Source: Bernardetia sp042180575 (GTDB lineage Bacteria; Bacteroidota; Bacteroidia; Cytophagales; Bernardetiaceae). From it: a DNA stretch of 64,000 bases. A program made the translations under genes and the position numbers. Location: assembly GCF_042180575.1 (NCBI RefSeq), contig NZ_CP170094.1, forward strand, positions 2,356,001 to 2,420,000, written 5' to 3'. Positions 7,586-15,803 of this stretch are shown in pieces. The first letter of the stretch is position 1. Each line of letters begins with the position of its first letter. Under the pieces are notes generated by a model. The model searched no databases and was not told where the DNA came from. It saw only the letters and a list, made by a program, of their open reading frames with translations.

Positions 7586-9799
7586 TTATTCATACTCTTT
7601 CTGAAAAGCTCCATTTTTCAAAATTACAGTCTGAATTTTATTGACTTTGGCTTCATTGGAAAGTAATTTTATTCTTGAGCTATAATTGGTATCGTCAAAA
7701 ACTATATACTTCATTTTAATGTTTTTGAGTTCTGCTAAGGTATAAATCGGATTATTGCTTATCCAAACTATTTCTATATTGTCTAATTTGGGGAGAAATT
7801 TCGTTTCTTTTTTCAGCCTTTTATTCCACAACAAAATCGTTTTATTGTTCCAAAGAATGATTTTTCCTCCATTCCAATCACGAATTTGTACTATTTCACT
7901 TTTTACTTCTTCTTGATAAACAGAATCCAAGTTAATAAGGCTATTTTCTATTTTTCCATTTGAAAGCAAATCTCCAGTAAGCCAATAACTTTGAGCTTCT
8001 TTATTATAAAAACTTGCCGAATCTAAAAGTGTAACACTTCTTCTTCCTTCTTGCAAACTAAGAGCAAAACCTTTTCTTATCTGATAAAAAACCAGTCGTT
8101 TTTGATTTTCTGCATCTATATTTTTGTATAAATTTACTCCAAAAAACAGTAAACTACACAGCAGAGAAAAGTATAAGAAAATCCTTCTTGGCAAAACAAA
8201 AAACCAGAATAAACCTATCAAAAGCGCATATAAAAGCATACTTTCAGCAAAATTAATTCGGATATTCTCCAAAACTGAAACAGGCAGTTTTTCTATCCCA
8301 AAAACTAAATAATTGACAGCTTGTATAATAAATGACAAAGCTATTCCTAAAAAAGAACTGATTGTCATACTCAAAAAACTAGACAAAATCACAGCTATTG
8401 CACCACACAAAATCACAATCGCAGCAGGAATAACTACAAATCCTGAAAGCCAAAAATAAGTAGGAAATTGATGAAAATAATACAGACAGATTGGAAAAGT
8501 AATAAGTTGTGCAGCTATCGAAACGGTCAGTAACTCCCAAAAATACTTGATAATTTTGTTAGGAGGAGTATAAACTTTTGCTAACTTGGGTTGAATAAGT
8601 ACAATTCCCAAAACAGCTAAATAAGAAAGCTGAAAACCAACTTCAAAAAGCATATACGGACTAGCAATCAGCAAAATAAGTGCAGAAAGAGCCAAGTTAT
8701 TATAAATATTTGAACGCTTGCTAAACGTCTGACCAATCTGAATAATCGCAAACATCACCGAAGCACGCAGCACAGAAGGAGAAAGCCCTGTAAGAAAAGC
8801 ATAACCAAACAAAACGCTCAAAATCAGAAACAAATAAAGGTATTTCGTTCTTTTATCTTTCTTCAAAAATCCAAATATAAAAGCGATTAACCAACTCAAA
8901 ATACCCACATGCAATCCCGAAACAGCCAAAACATGGGTTGCACCAGCAGAACGATAAGCATTTTGTACTTCATTATCAAGACCATCTCTGATTCCTAAAA
9001 AAAGTGCGCTTGCTACACCATAACTCTGTTTTGAAGGCATCGTTTCTCTCAAAATACTATCCGAATACATCCGAAAATCAATCGCTTTTCTACGAAATTC
9101 TTGTAGAAGTGTTAAGTTACTTTGAGATTCAGATTTATTTTGATTATTTACTAAAACAACATCATACGAATTGATAAAATCTTGATGCCAAATATAATGG
9201 TATTTTAAGTATTTTTGATAGTCAAAAGAAGACGGATTTTCGGGTGGATTGGTCAGAATAGGAACACCTTTTATCAATAGTTCATCGCCAAAATTATAAA
9301 CCTTGTCGGTATTATTTATGAAACTTGTATCGTTTAGAAATTCATTTTTTTTGAGATAAACCAATACTTTTCCTTCTGCAAGTTGCCACGTTTTTTCAGT
9401 ACGGATTTTTTCTATTTCAAATTCAAATTTATACGATTTTTCACGTTCTTGAATCTCTGAAACGATTTTTCCTTGATAAGCTAAAACTGTTTTTTTGTTG
9501 TTTTTTAGGTGTAAAGGGCGTTCTTTTGGCTCTACATGCGAAACCAAAGACATTCCCATTCCTACAAAAACGGTCATTAAAGTCAGTAAATGAAACCAAG
9601 AAAAATGAGTTTTTGCAGTAGCTCTCAATAAAAAATGAAGTCCCAAATAAGCCACCGAAAAAGTAGCTAAAATTCCCAGTGAAAAAGCTAAACCAATTTG
9701 AGAATATTCGCCTATTAAAATCCCAATAATCAACGCCAAAACAGGGCGTATAAGTGGGTACGAATCCCAGCGAAAAAGAGGTTTGTCTCGTGGATTCAT
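7586..9799 (-). CDS. comEC: ComEC/Rec2-family DNA uptake channel
   Basis: A 737-residue polytopic membrane protein. Several N-terminal helices and an OB-like soluble region (about 90-200) precede the Competence domain. The hallmark GATHVLAVSGLHVGIL lies near 290-305, followed by about eight more helices. The C-terminal soluble region (after about residue 570) lacks a metallo-beta-lactamase HxHxDH motif, as in many Bacteroidota ComEC proteins. Known role: passage of single-stranded DNA through the inner membrane. No other competence gene is nearby. The IS4 element sits immediately after its stop codon without damaging it. Confidence 0.9.
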   Translation of the reverse strand: MNPRDKPLFRWDSYPLIRPVLALIIGILIGEYSQIGLAFSLGILATFSVAYLGLHFLLRATAKTHFSWFHLLTLMTVFVGMGMSLVSHVEPKERPLHLKNNKKTVLAYQGKIVSEIQEREKSYKFEFEIEKIRTEKTWQLAEGKVLVYLKKNEFLNDTSFINNTDKVYNFGDELLIKGVPILTNPPENPSSFDYQKYLKYHYIWHQDFINSYDVVLVNNQNKSESQSNLTLLQEFRRKAIDFRMYSDSILRETMPSKQSYGVASALFLGIRDGLDNEVQNAYRSAGATHVLAVSGLHVGILSWLIAFIFGFLKKDKRTKYLYLFLILSVLFGYAFLTGLSPSVLRASVMFAIIQIGQTFSKRSNIYNNLALSALILLIASPYMLFEVGFQLSYLAVLGIVLIQPKLAKVYTPPNKIIKYFWELLTVSIAAQLITFPICLYYFHQFPTYFWLSGFVVIPAAIVILCGAIAVILSSFLSMTISSFLGIALSFIIQAVNYLVFGIEKLPVSVLENIRINFAESMLLYALLIGLFWFFVLPRRIFLYFSLLCSLLFFGVNLYKNIDAENQKRLVFYQIRKGFALSLQEGRRSVTLLDSASFYNKEAQSYWLTGDLLSNGKIENSLINLDSVYQEEVKSEIVQIRDWNGGKIILWNNKTILLWNKRLKKETKFLPKLDNIEIVWISNNPIYTLAELKNIKMKYIVFDDTNYSSRIKLLSNEAKVNKIQTVILKNGAFQKEYE

Positions 9800-9842
9800 A
9801 GTTTATTATTAGGATTTGGAGTTTATTTTAAATTACAACCGT

Positions 9843-9870
9843 CGTTGAGGTTCAAATGAAACCGTCAACG
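9843..9870. repeat. hairpin between the lipoprotein gene and comEC
   Basis: CGTTGAGGTT (9843-9852) pairs with AACC-G-TCAACG (9860-9870), with one bulged G and a seven-base loop. Two near-identical motifs, CCGTCGTTGAGG and CCGTCAACGAGG, make up the arms. It could end transcription of the upstream lipoprotein gene, or be a small repetitive palindrome. Confidence 0.45.
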
Positions 9871-9877
9871 AGGATTT

Positions 9878-10345
9878 TTATTTTTTTTCTTGAAAACTAA
9901 TTTTTTCTACAAATTTATCATACGTTTTTTTTTCTTCTTTTGGATAACGAATTTCAAAAGAACGAAAACCAGTCGGCGTTTTTTCTGTACGCAGATAATA
10001 TACTTTTCCATTCTCAAATCCAGAAATCACAAAGAAATTAGGTTTGATTTTGTCATTGAGGGTTTGATATTCTACCTTTCGACTTTGAGAAATATATTCT
10101 TTTTCCTCTTGTAAGGTTCTATTTTGTCCGTTTACGCTACCCCAAACTAAGAGTTCTATTTTTCCACCATCAATATAAAAAATCTGTCCATCATTACTCT
10201 TCGAACTTCCAAACGGCTCAAAAGCAGCAGGATAATCCAAACAATACTCAAAACGCTCATTGCAATAGGTGGATTGACTAGAACAAGAAAGAATTGTAAT
10301 AGGAAATAAAAACAAAAAAAGATATATAATTATTTTAATTTTCAT
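9878..10345 (-). CDS. lipoprotein of unknown function (155 aa)
   Basis: The signal peptide ends in a lipobox (ITILSC, Cys21), so this is an exported lipoprotein. The mature part starts with a Cys-containing segment (YCNERFEYCLDYP) and looks like a small beta-rich domain with no catalytic motif I recognise. It lies upstream of comEC on the same strand with a 78-base gap containing a hairpin. The function is unknown. Confidence 0.75.
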   Translation of the reverse strand: MKIKIIIYLFLFLFPITILSCSSQSTYCNERFEYCLDYPAAFEPFGSSKSNDGQIFYIDGGKIELLVWGSVNGQNRTLQEEKEYISQSRKVEYQTLNDKIKPNFFVISGFENGKVYYLRTEKTPTGFRSFEIRYPKEEKKTYDKFVEKISFQEKK

Positions 10346-10649
10346 ATCTTAAAATTATGGAATATTTTTGATAACTGGAAAATTATTATTCAATCTACCA
10401 AAGTTTCTTTCAAAACTCTCTTAACTTTTTTGATTGTCTTTTTTCTTAGTCTTCCTACTTTTTTTACGATTCTACTCTCATCGACTGTTCTAATTTGGTC
10501 AATGGCAATAGAGTTTTTCTTTCCTTTTAGCTTAAAATTAATTCTAGTAGGGTATTTTCTGCGTTTTGAAGTAATTGGACAAACAATTAGAGTTTCTAAA
10601 AGCTCATTACTATCATTTGGAGAAATGATTACACAAGGTCGTATTTTTT

Positions 10650-11904
10650 GGCTCTTCCGACAATTTAGCGATAATTTTGTAATTTAGCTTTCCTATGGAT
10701 ACTACTACAATAGAACTATTATTAGGATTTTCAGATTTTTCAGTAACAGAAATAGAGTCTTCTAAAGAGCGTTTGACTATTTATGGAGAAAGTAATTTGG
10801 AAGAATCTATGTGTCCGCACTGCTTAAAAAAGTGCAAAAAAGTAACTTCTACTTCGGAACGTATTATTCGTGACCGAAATATTTTAGATAAAGAAGTTTT
10901 TTTACACTTAACTTCTCGTCAATTTCATTGTGAAGATTGTGGTCGTTATTTTCAAGAAGTCTTTAGTTTTGTATCTAAGCATAAAAACCAAACGCATCGT
11001 TTGGAAAAATATCTTTATTTATGTTTGAAAGACAGTAGTTTCAAGGAGGTTGCTATCCGAGAAAACATACTTTGGGATGTTTTAAACGGTATTTTTAAAC
11101 GATACAGTCAACGTGAAATAGACGAACACTTAGATTACTTCCCCAAACGTTTAGGTATTGATGAATTTGCCTATAAAAAAGGAAAAAAAGAGTATGCTGT
11201 AGTTTTGGTAGATTTAGACACAGGTTTGGTTTGGGATATTTTAGAATATCGCAATAAAGAGTATTTAAAGAGTTATTTTTTAGCTAAAGGAGAGGCTTTT
11301 TGTAATGGTATTGAAGTATTTTCTTGTGATATGTGGGAGGGATTTTCCACTACAGCAAAAGAAGTATTTCCTCATGCTGATGTAGTAATAGATCGCTTTC
11401 ATTTTTTTCAACACTGTAACAAAGTACTAGATAAAATTCGTAAAGAATTGCGACGAAAAGATGCTAAAAATGTGCATTTCAAGCAAATTAAATGGCTTTT
11501 ATACAAGGCTTGGAAAGACCTTACTGCTAAAGAAAAACGAATTTTACTGAAAGCATTTAGGTTTAGTTCTGTGCTTAGAGAAGTTTATTTTATAAAAGTA
11601 GAATTACAAAATATATTTAATACTGATTTAAGTAGACAAGAAGCTCAGAAATTACTAGATCAATGGATAGAAGCAGCTCAAAAAATAAATCATACAGCTT
11701 TGAATAGATTTATAGGTACATTTAATTCTTGGAAAAATTATATTATTAATTACTTTGAAACTAGGTGTTCTAACGGAATTGTAGAGGGAGTTAATAATAA
11801 AATTAAGACCATCAAAAGGAATGTATATGGCTTTAGAAACTTTCAAAATTTGAGAGCCAGAATGATAGTCAAATTTATATAATCGCTAAATTGTCGGAAG
11901 AGCC
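10650..11904 (+). mobile_element. ISL3-family insertion sequence inside mazF
   Basis: A 1255-base element with 23-base perfect terminal inverted repeats beginning GGCTCTTCCGACAATTTAGC, typical of ISL3 ends. The 8-base target duplication is TATTTTTT (10642-10649 and 11905-11912), the length expected for the family. One transposase gene fills the element and reads opposite to the mazF gene it interrupts. The perfect ends suggest recent insertion. Confidence 0.95.
10695..11882 (+). CDS. ISL3-family transposase
   Basis: A 395-residue transposase. An N-terminal zinc-binding region (CPHC..C near 38-45 and FHCEDCGRYF near 76-85) precedes a helix-turn-helix region and the DDE domain, with the first Asp at 156 in GIDEFAYKKGK and the family block VVIDRFHFFQH. 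The C-terminal signature RCSNGIVEGVNNKIK and KRNVYGFRNF is intact. The stop codon lies 22 bases from the right end. The protein appears full length and functional. Confidence 0.95.
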   Translation: MDTTTIELLLGFSDFSVTEIESSKERLTIYGESNLEESMCPHCLKKCKKVTSTSERIIRDRNILDKEVFLHLTSRQFHCEDCGRYFQEVFSFVSKHKNQTHRLEKYLYLCLKDSSFKEVAIRENILWDVLNGIFKRYSQREIDEHLDYFPKRLGIDEFAYKKGKKEYAVVLVDLDTGLVWDILEYRNKEYLKSYFLAKGEAFCNGIEVFSCDMWEGFSTTAKEVFPHADVVIDRFHFFQHCNKVLDKIRKELRRKDAKNVHFKQIKWLLYKAWKDLTAKEKRILLKAFRFSSVLREVYFIKVELQNIFNTDLSRQEAQKLLDQWIEAAQKINHTALNRFIGTFNSWKNYIINYFETRCSNGIVEGVNNKIKTIKRNVYGFRNFQNLRARMIVKFI

Positions 11905-12047
11905 TATTTTTTTTATTTCACTACCCTTTGTTGGGTTCAAATTTACAATGACTATATCGTATTGTTTCATTTTTGATGATTGAATTGAATCATAATTACA
12001 ACATAACTACACAAAAAATATTATTATTCAAAATAATCTAGTTTTTT

Positions 12048-13001
12048 TCAAAGCATTCTCTTTTTTGCTATTTCAAAGTACTCTTTATCAAGTTCATAAC
12101 CTACAAAATCTCTTTTCAACTCCATACAAGCTACTCCAGTAGAACCACTTCCCATAAAAGGGTCTAAAACAGTTTGGGCTTCAAAAGTAATTAGTTTTAC
12201 TAAATGCTGCATCAGTTCAACAGGCTTTAGAGTCGGATGAAAATTAAAATCATCTTTCTTTTGTCTTACCTTTGGCACTAAAAAAAACTTATCATAACCA
12301 TCTTCAAAAGCATCTGTTCGGATAATATTTGCAGGAATCCTTCCTTTTTCATGAGGATTGTGTCCTACTTTGCCTTCATTCTCTTGGAAAGGAATCCTAG
12401 TTTCTTCAAAATTTAAAGCACCTGTTCCATATTTTATAACATTTTGAGCTACTTTTAATCCTTCTTCAATTGGTTTTTGAATCAAAATAATAGGTTCATA
12501 AGCAGGCTTGAGTCCTAGTCCTGCGCCATCATATTTTTTTCCTAGTTCAGAACTTGGGGATAATTTGTGATGTTTATCTGTTTTATAACTTTCTGCTCCG
12601 TCTTTTTTGTAGCCTTGTACGTATTTATACTCTCCTATTTTTTCACTTTCTACACCTAGTTCTTTATCTACTGAAAGTCCGACATTTCTGCTTTTAGGCA
12701 TTCCATTGAGATACGACCAAAATAAAACATCTTTTATCAAAAAACCACTATCTTCTAAATCAACCATAAGTCGATGCATCAGCCTAACCGAACTAAAAAC
12801 TAATCCAAAACTACCAAATTTCATTTTTTTGAAACTATTTTTCCATACTTTTTTATTTGGCAAACTCTTATCCCACTCATTTTTTTGGTAAGAAATACCA
12901 TACGGAGGGTCAGTAATAAGGGCATCGATAGAATTATCTTCTATTTCTTTTAGTTGGTGTGAACTTTTATTGTGGAGTTGAGGCATTTTTATAAATATCA
13001 T
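12048..13001 (-). CDS. orphan DNA methyltransferase (N4-cytosine/N6-adenine, beta class)
   Basis: A 317-residue amino-methyltransferase. Motif IV DPPYG is at 31-35, near the N-terminus. The AdoMet-binding motif DPFMGSGSTG is at 280-289, near the C-terminus. This order defines the beta class. The region between forms the target-recognition part. No restriction endonuclease gene is adjacent: neighbours are the broken mazF and a vapBC-like pair, so it is probably a solitary regulatory or protective methylase. Its recognition site cannot be read from sequence. Confidence 0.88.
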   Translation of the reverse strand: MIFIKMPQLHNKSSHQLKEIEDNSIDALITDPPYGISYQKNEWDKSLPNKKVWKNSFKKMKFGSFGLVFSSVRLMHRLMVDLEDSGFLIKDVLFWSYLNGMPKSRNVGLSVDKELGVESEKIGEYKYVQGYKKDGAESYKTDKHHKLSPSSELGKKYDGAGLGLKPAYEPIILIQKPIEEGLKVAQNVIKYGTGALNFEETRIPFQENEGKVGHNPHEKGRIPANIIRTDAFEDGYDKFFLVPKVRQKKDDFNFHPTLKPVELMQHLVKLITFEAQTVLDPFMGSGSTGVACMELKRDFVGYELDKEYFEIAKKRML

Positions 13002-13124
13002 TGATGGTTGTATGAACTTACTCTAAACTATTCTTTATATCTTTTAAAAGGCTTTAAATTAGGATATATTGTCTCGTCCTGAAATAGCGTTACAGGTTTT
13101 TAGATAAATTTCATGAAGTCCCCA

Positions 13125-13153
13125 TCTAGTCCAAGATAAAATCTTGAACTAGA
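13125..13153. repeat. inverted repeat downstream of the vapC-like gene
   Basis: TCTAGTCCAAGAT and ATCTTGAACTAGA form a stem of 12 pairs and one C-A mismatch around AAA. No T-run follows, so it may be a protein-binding palindrome or a remnant rather than a terminator. Confidence 0.45.
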
Positions 13154-13169
13154 AACGTATTAAAAAGAC

Positions 13170-13207
13170 CTCTCTACCTTTCCAAAAGAAATATAGAGAG
13201 TTTTTTT
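13170..13207. terminator. terminator at the end of the vapBC-like operon
   Basis: CTCTCTA (13170-13176) pairs with TAGAGAG (13194-13200). A T-run follows on the plus strand, and a weaker one (GTCTTTTT) on the minus strand, so it could work in both directions. It sits just after the minus-strand PIN gene. Confidence 0.6.
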
Positions 13208-13211
13208 GGGT

Positions 13212-13679
13212 TTAAGATTTATAATTATTCAAATCTACAGTTACAATATCTATTATTTCAGAAAGATGTTCAAAGTCTTTATCTGTGGTAATTAAAGTAA
13301 GATTTAAAATTTTTGCAGTAGCTGCAATCCACAAATCGTGTTTCCCCATATTTCTAGCAGAAAAAGACGATTTTTTGCCTTCCCATTCCCTCAAAATCCC
13401 TTGACTATATGCTTCTAGTTTTGCAAAGGTTTCTACAATTTCTGTAACATTTATATCTGCAACCAAAAAATTATCTAGTAGTTTAGCTAGTTGTTCTAAT
13501 TTGTTCTTACCCCATTTGTTGCGATAAGCAATAGATTTTATTTCTCCCAAAGAAACAACAGAAATAAGTAAATTATTCTCACTTGAAAACAAATCTAAAT
13601 CTTCCTCTAACCTTTGCGTTATTGTCGTATTTCGAATGTAAGTCAGTAGAATATTTGTATCAAGAATATAATTTTTCAC
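13212..13679 (-). CDS. PIN-domain toxin, VapC-like
   Basis: A 155-residue PIN domain. The acidic metal-binding residues are present: Asp7 (LDTNILL), Glu46 (SLGEIKS), Asp115 (HDLWIAA) and Asp133/135 (TTDKDF). Known VapC proteins are Mg-dependent ribonucleases that cut tRNA or rRNA. A small gene 28 bases upstream on the same strand is the presumed antitoxin. An insert around 93-112 (EWEGKKSSFSARNMG) makes it slightly longer than the usual 130-140 residues. Confidence 0.85.
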   Translation of the reverse strand: MKNYILDTNILLTYIRNTTITQRLEEDLDLFSSENNLLISVVSLGEIKSIAYRNKWGKNKLEQLAKLLDNFLVADINVTEIVETFAKLEAYSQGILREWEGKKSSFSARNMGKHDLWIAATAKILNLTLITTDKDFEHLSEIIDIVTVDLNNYKS

Positions 13680-13707
13680 TTAAATATATTTATAATATTG
13701 GATTAGA

Positions 13708-13968
13708 TTAGTCTAGCATTTCTAAAAGCTCATCTAATGGTTCTGTAATTTGAATGGCATTTGCTTGTTCAAAAAAACTCTGCTTAGAAATAGGCTTATA
13801 ATTTTGTTCTTTAATTAAAGTTTCAACGCTAATTTCTTTTCTCATAGGTCGTACTACCTTATCCCATATATCTTGCTGACCCATTTGGGCTTCTAATTGA
13901 GCTAGTAATCGTTCATTTTGTAACAGAACAATTTGCTGTATAAGATTATATTTTCGTTCCTGTATCAT
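13708..13968 (-). CDS. putative antitoxin of the vapBC-like pair (86 aa)
   Basis: A short, helical, acidic protein placed just upstream of the PIN toxin in the same operon, which is the normal antitoxin-toxin order. The C-terminal part (SKQSFFEQANAIQITEPLDE) resembles antitoxin tails that wrap the toxin. The N-terminal helix is hydrophobic-heptad rich (YNLIQQIVLLQNERLLAQLE), so it may dimerise. I see no clear AbrB or ribbon-helix-helix DNA-binding motif. The assignment rests mainly on position. Confidence 0.65.
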   Translation of the reverse strand: MIQERKYNLIQQIVLLQNERLLAQLEAQMGQQDIWDKVVRPMRKEISVETLIKEQNYKPISKQSFFEQANAIQITEPLDELLEMLD

Positions 13969-14027
13969 AGATGTTCAGTTTTTATTCCTTTTTTATTTAA
14001 AGAACGACGTAAATGATAATTGGGTTA

Positions 14028-14064
14028 TATAAGTTGTTGATATTGACTACATCAACAACTTATA
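14028..14064. promoter_or_regulatory. 14-bp perfect inverted repeat between pccB and the TA operon
   Basis: TATAAGTTGTTGAT (14028-14041) and ATCAACAACTTATA (14051-14064) are perfect inverse copies with a nine-base loop. The site is downstream of pccB and 60 bases upstream of the antitoxin start, both on the minus strand. No T-run follows. It is either a terminator-like hairpin for pccB or the operator of the toxin-antitoxin operon. Confidence 0.55.
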
Positions 14065-14070
14065 AAATTA

Positions 14071-15639
14071 CTACAAAGGCAAATTCCCATGCTTTTTCCT
14101 TGGCAAAGAATCTACTTTATTTTCTAGCATTTTGAAGGCACGAAGTAATTTTTGACGTGTTTGTTCTGGCAAAATCACTTCATCAATATAACCTCTATGC
14201 GCTGCACGATACGGATTAGCAAATTTTCGGTTGTATTCGTCTTCTTTTTCTTTTAGCTTTTCAGCAGGATTTTCGGCTGCTTTAATTTCATTTTTGAAGA
14301 TAATTTCGGCTGCTCCTTTTGCTCCCATTACGGCAATCTCTGCATTTGGATAAGCATAATTCATATCTGCGCCAATGTGTTTTGAGTTCATTACGTCATA
14401 CGCACCTCCGTAAGCCTTGCGAGTAATGACCGTAATACGTGGAACAGTTGCCTCACTAAAAGCATATAAGAGTTTTGCACCGTCAGTAATTACCCCATTC
14501 CATTCTTGGTCTGTCCCTGGTAAAAATCCTGGAACATCTACAAAAACAAGCAATGGAATATTAAAAGCATCACAAAAACGAACAAAACGAGCTGCTTTTT
14601 TACTTGCATCAATCGTCAAACAACCTGCTAAATTTGAAGGCTGATTCCCTACAATTCCGATACTACGTCCACCAATTCTACCAAAACCAACTAAGATATT
14701 TTCAGCATAATTTTTATGTACTTCTAAAAAGCTATCTTCATCTATCGTTCCTTCAATAATTTCACGCATATCATACGGCTTATTGGCATCTTCAGGAACA
14801 ATGTCATTCAAAACAGGACGGAGTTCGTCGTCTTTTGGTTCATAAGGATAAACTGGCGCAATTTCTTCGCAGTTTTGAGGAATATAAGAGATAAGTTTTT
14901 TCAAATTTTCAATACATTGAACTTCGTTTGCACACGAAAAATGAGCTACACCACTTTTTGTACTGTGCGTACTTGCTCCTCCTAATTCTTCGGCAGTAAC
15001 TTCTTCATGCGTAACCGTTTTGACGACATTTGGTCCCGTTACGAACATATACGAGGTATTTTCTACCATCATAATAAAATCTGTAATGGCAGGAGAATAA
15101 ACAGCACCACCAGCACAAGGTCCCATAATGGCAGAAAGTTGAGGAATTACGCCTGATGCTCTTGTATTTCTATAAAAAATATCTGCATAACCAGCCAACG
15201 AAACAACACCTTCTTGAATCCTTGCACCACCAGAGTCATTTAGACCAATAATAGGCGCACCGTTTTTCATTGCCAAATCCATCAATTTACAAACTTTTTC
15301 GGCATGTACTTCTGAAAGTGAACCACCAAAAACAGTAAAATCTTGCGAAAAAACATAAATCAAACGCCCACTTACCGTTCCATAACCAGTAACGACACTA
15401 TCGCCCAAATAATGTTGTTTGTCTAATCCAAAATCTTTGGCTCGGTGCGTCACAAAACGTCTAATTTCTTCAAAAGAACCTTCATCTAAAAGTAGCTCTA
15501 TGCGTTCTCTAGCTGTTAGTTTTCCTCTTTTGTGTTGTGCATCAATACGATTTTGTCCACCACCGAGCATTGCTTCTGCATTTTTTCGGTCTAAGACTTC
15601 GTTTGGAGTATTTCCGTTGTATGGGTTTTGTTGGCTCAT
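14071..15639 (-). CDS. pccB: acyl-CoA carboxylase beta subunit (propionyl-CoA type)
   Basis: A 522-residue biotin-dependent carboxyltransferase with two crotonase-fold halves. Acyl-CoA and biotin oxyanion motifs are visible: NDSGGARIQEGV, GPCAGGAVYSPAITDF, DVPGFLPGTDQEW and RKAYGGAYDVM. It ends with the usual AAHRGYIDEVI block. Expected reaction: transfer of carboxyl from biotin to propionyl-CoA, giving methylmalonyl-CoA. Biotin carboxylase and carrier genes are not adjacent. The related methylmalonyl-CoA decarboxylase alpha subunit is possible but less likely without its partner genes. Confidence 0.9.
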   Translation of the reverse strand: MSQQNPYNGNTPNEVLDRKNAEAMLGGGQNRIDAQHKRGKLTARERIELLLDEGSFEEIRRFVTHRAKDFGLDKQHYLGDSVVTGYGTVSGRLIYVFSQDFTVFGGSLSEVHAEKVCKLMDLAMKNGAPIIGLNDSGGARIQEGVVSLAGYADIFYRNTRASGVIPQLSAIMGPCAGGAVYSPAITDFIMMVENTSYMFVTGPNVVKTVTHEEVTAEELGGASTHSTKSGVAHFSCANEVQCIENLKKLISYIPQNCEEIAPVYPYEPKDDELRPVLNDIVPEDANKPYDMREIIEGTIDEDSFLEVHKNYAENILVGFGRIGGRSIGIVGNQPSNLAGCLTIDASKKAARFVRFCDAFNIPLLVFVDVPGFLPGTDQEWNGVITDGAKLLYAFSEATVPRITVITRKAYGGAYDVMNSKHIGADMNYAYPNAEIAVMGAKGAAEIIFKNEIKAAENPAEKLKEKEDEYNRKFANPYRAAHRGYIDEVILPEQTRQKLLRAFKMLENKVDSLPRKKHGNLPL

Positions 15640-15683
15640 GTGTTTGTTTTATATTTTTAAAATTCTTAATGACTTTTTGGTAG

Positions 15684-15720
15684 AATTAGCGAGTGATTTT
15701 TTATGATTAATAGGATAAAT
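15684..15720 (+). repeat. dispersed repeat copy (GCGAGTGATTT family)
   Basis: ATTAGCGAGTGATTTTTTATGA followed by TTAATAGGATAAATA. It matches, over about 45 bases with small gaps, the inverse of 6300-6357, and shares its core with 6203-6224 and 53118-53140. It lies upstream of pccB in non-coding sequence. Confidence 0.6.
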
Positions 15721-15766
15721 ACATAATAATAAAGAATTATAAAAAGACTATTTATATAAAAATCAA

Positions 15767-15798
15767 ATTCGTAATTCGTAATTCGTAATTCGTAATTC
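15767..15798 (+). repeat. tandem heptamer array (ATTCGTA, 4.6 copies)
   Basis: Four exact units of ATTCGTA plus ATTC. The array ends six bases before the last codon of der (minus strand), in the gap towards pccB. Related CGTAATT words recur at 41349-41416. Confidence 0.85.
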
Positions 15799-15803
15799 TA
15801 ATA

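Larger units (their letters stand above)
10390..11970 (-). pseudogene. mazF: mazF-like toxin gene split by an ISL3 element
   Basis: The first 22 codons lie at 11905-11970 (MKQYDIVIVNLNPTKGSEIK..) and the remaining 83 plus stop at 10390-10641 (RPCVIISPND.., ..CPITSK.., SIAIDQIRTVD). Joined, they give a 105-residue MazF/PemK endoribonuclease with all the usual blocks: the G-SEIKKIRPC core, PITS and DQIRTVD. Removing the element plus one 8-base target copy (1263 bases, divisible by three) restores the frame exactly. No mazE-like frame lies in the 77 bases upstream. The toxin is therefore inactive now, and was or became an orphan. The plus-strand frame opposite the 3' fragment is only a shadow. 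Confidence 0.9.

Noticed and set aside
10430..10687. Plus-strand frame of 85 residues
   Set aside because: It is the antisense of the 3' part of the broken mazF and overlaps the ISL3 left end; the minus strand gives a clear MazF sequence.
15767..15798. CRISPR-like tandem repeat
   Set aside because: Units are seven bases with no spacers and no cas genes nearby.
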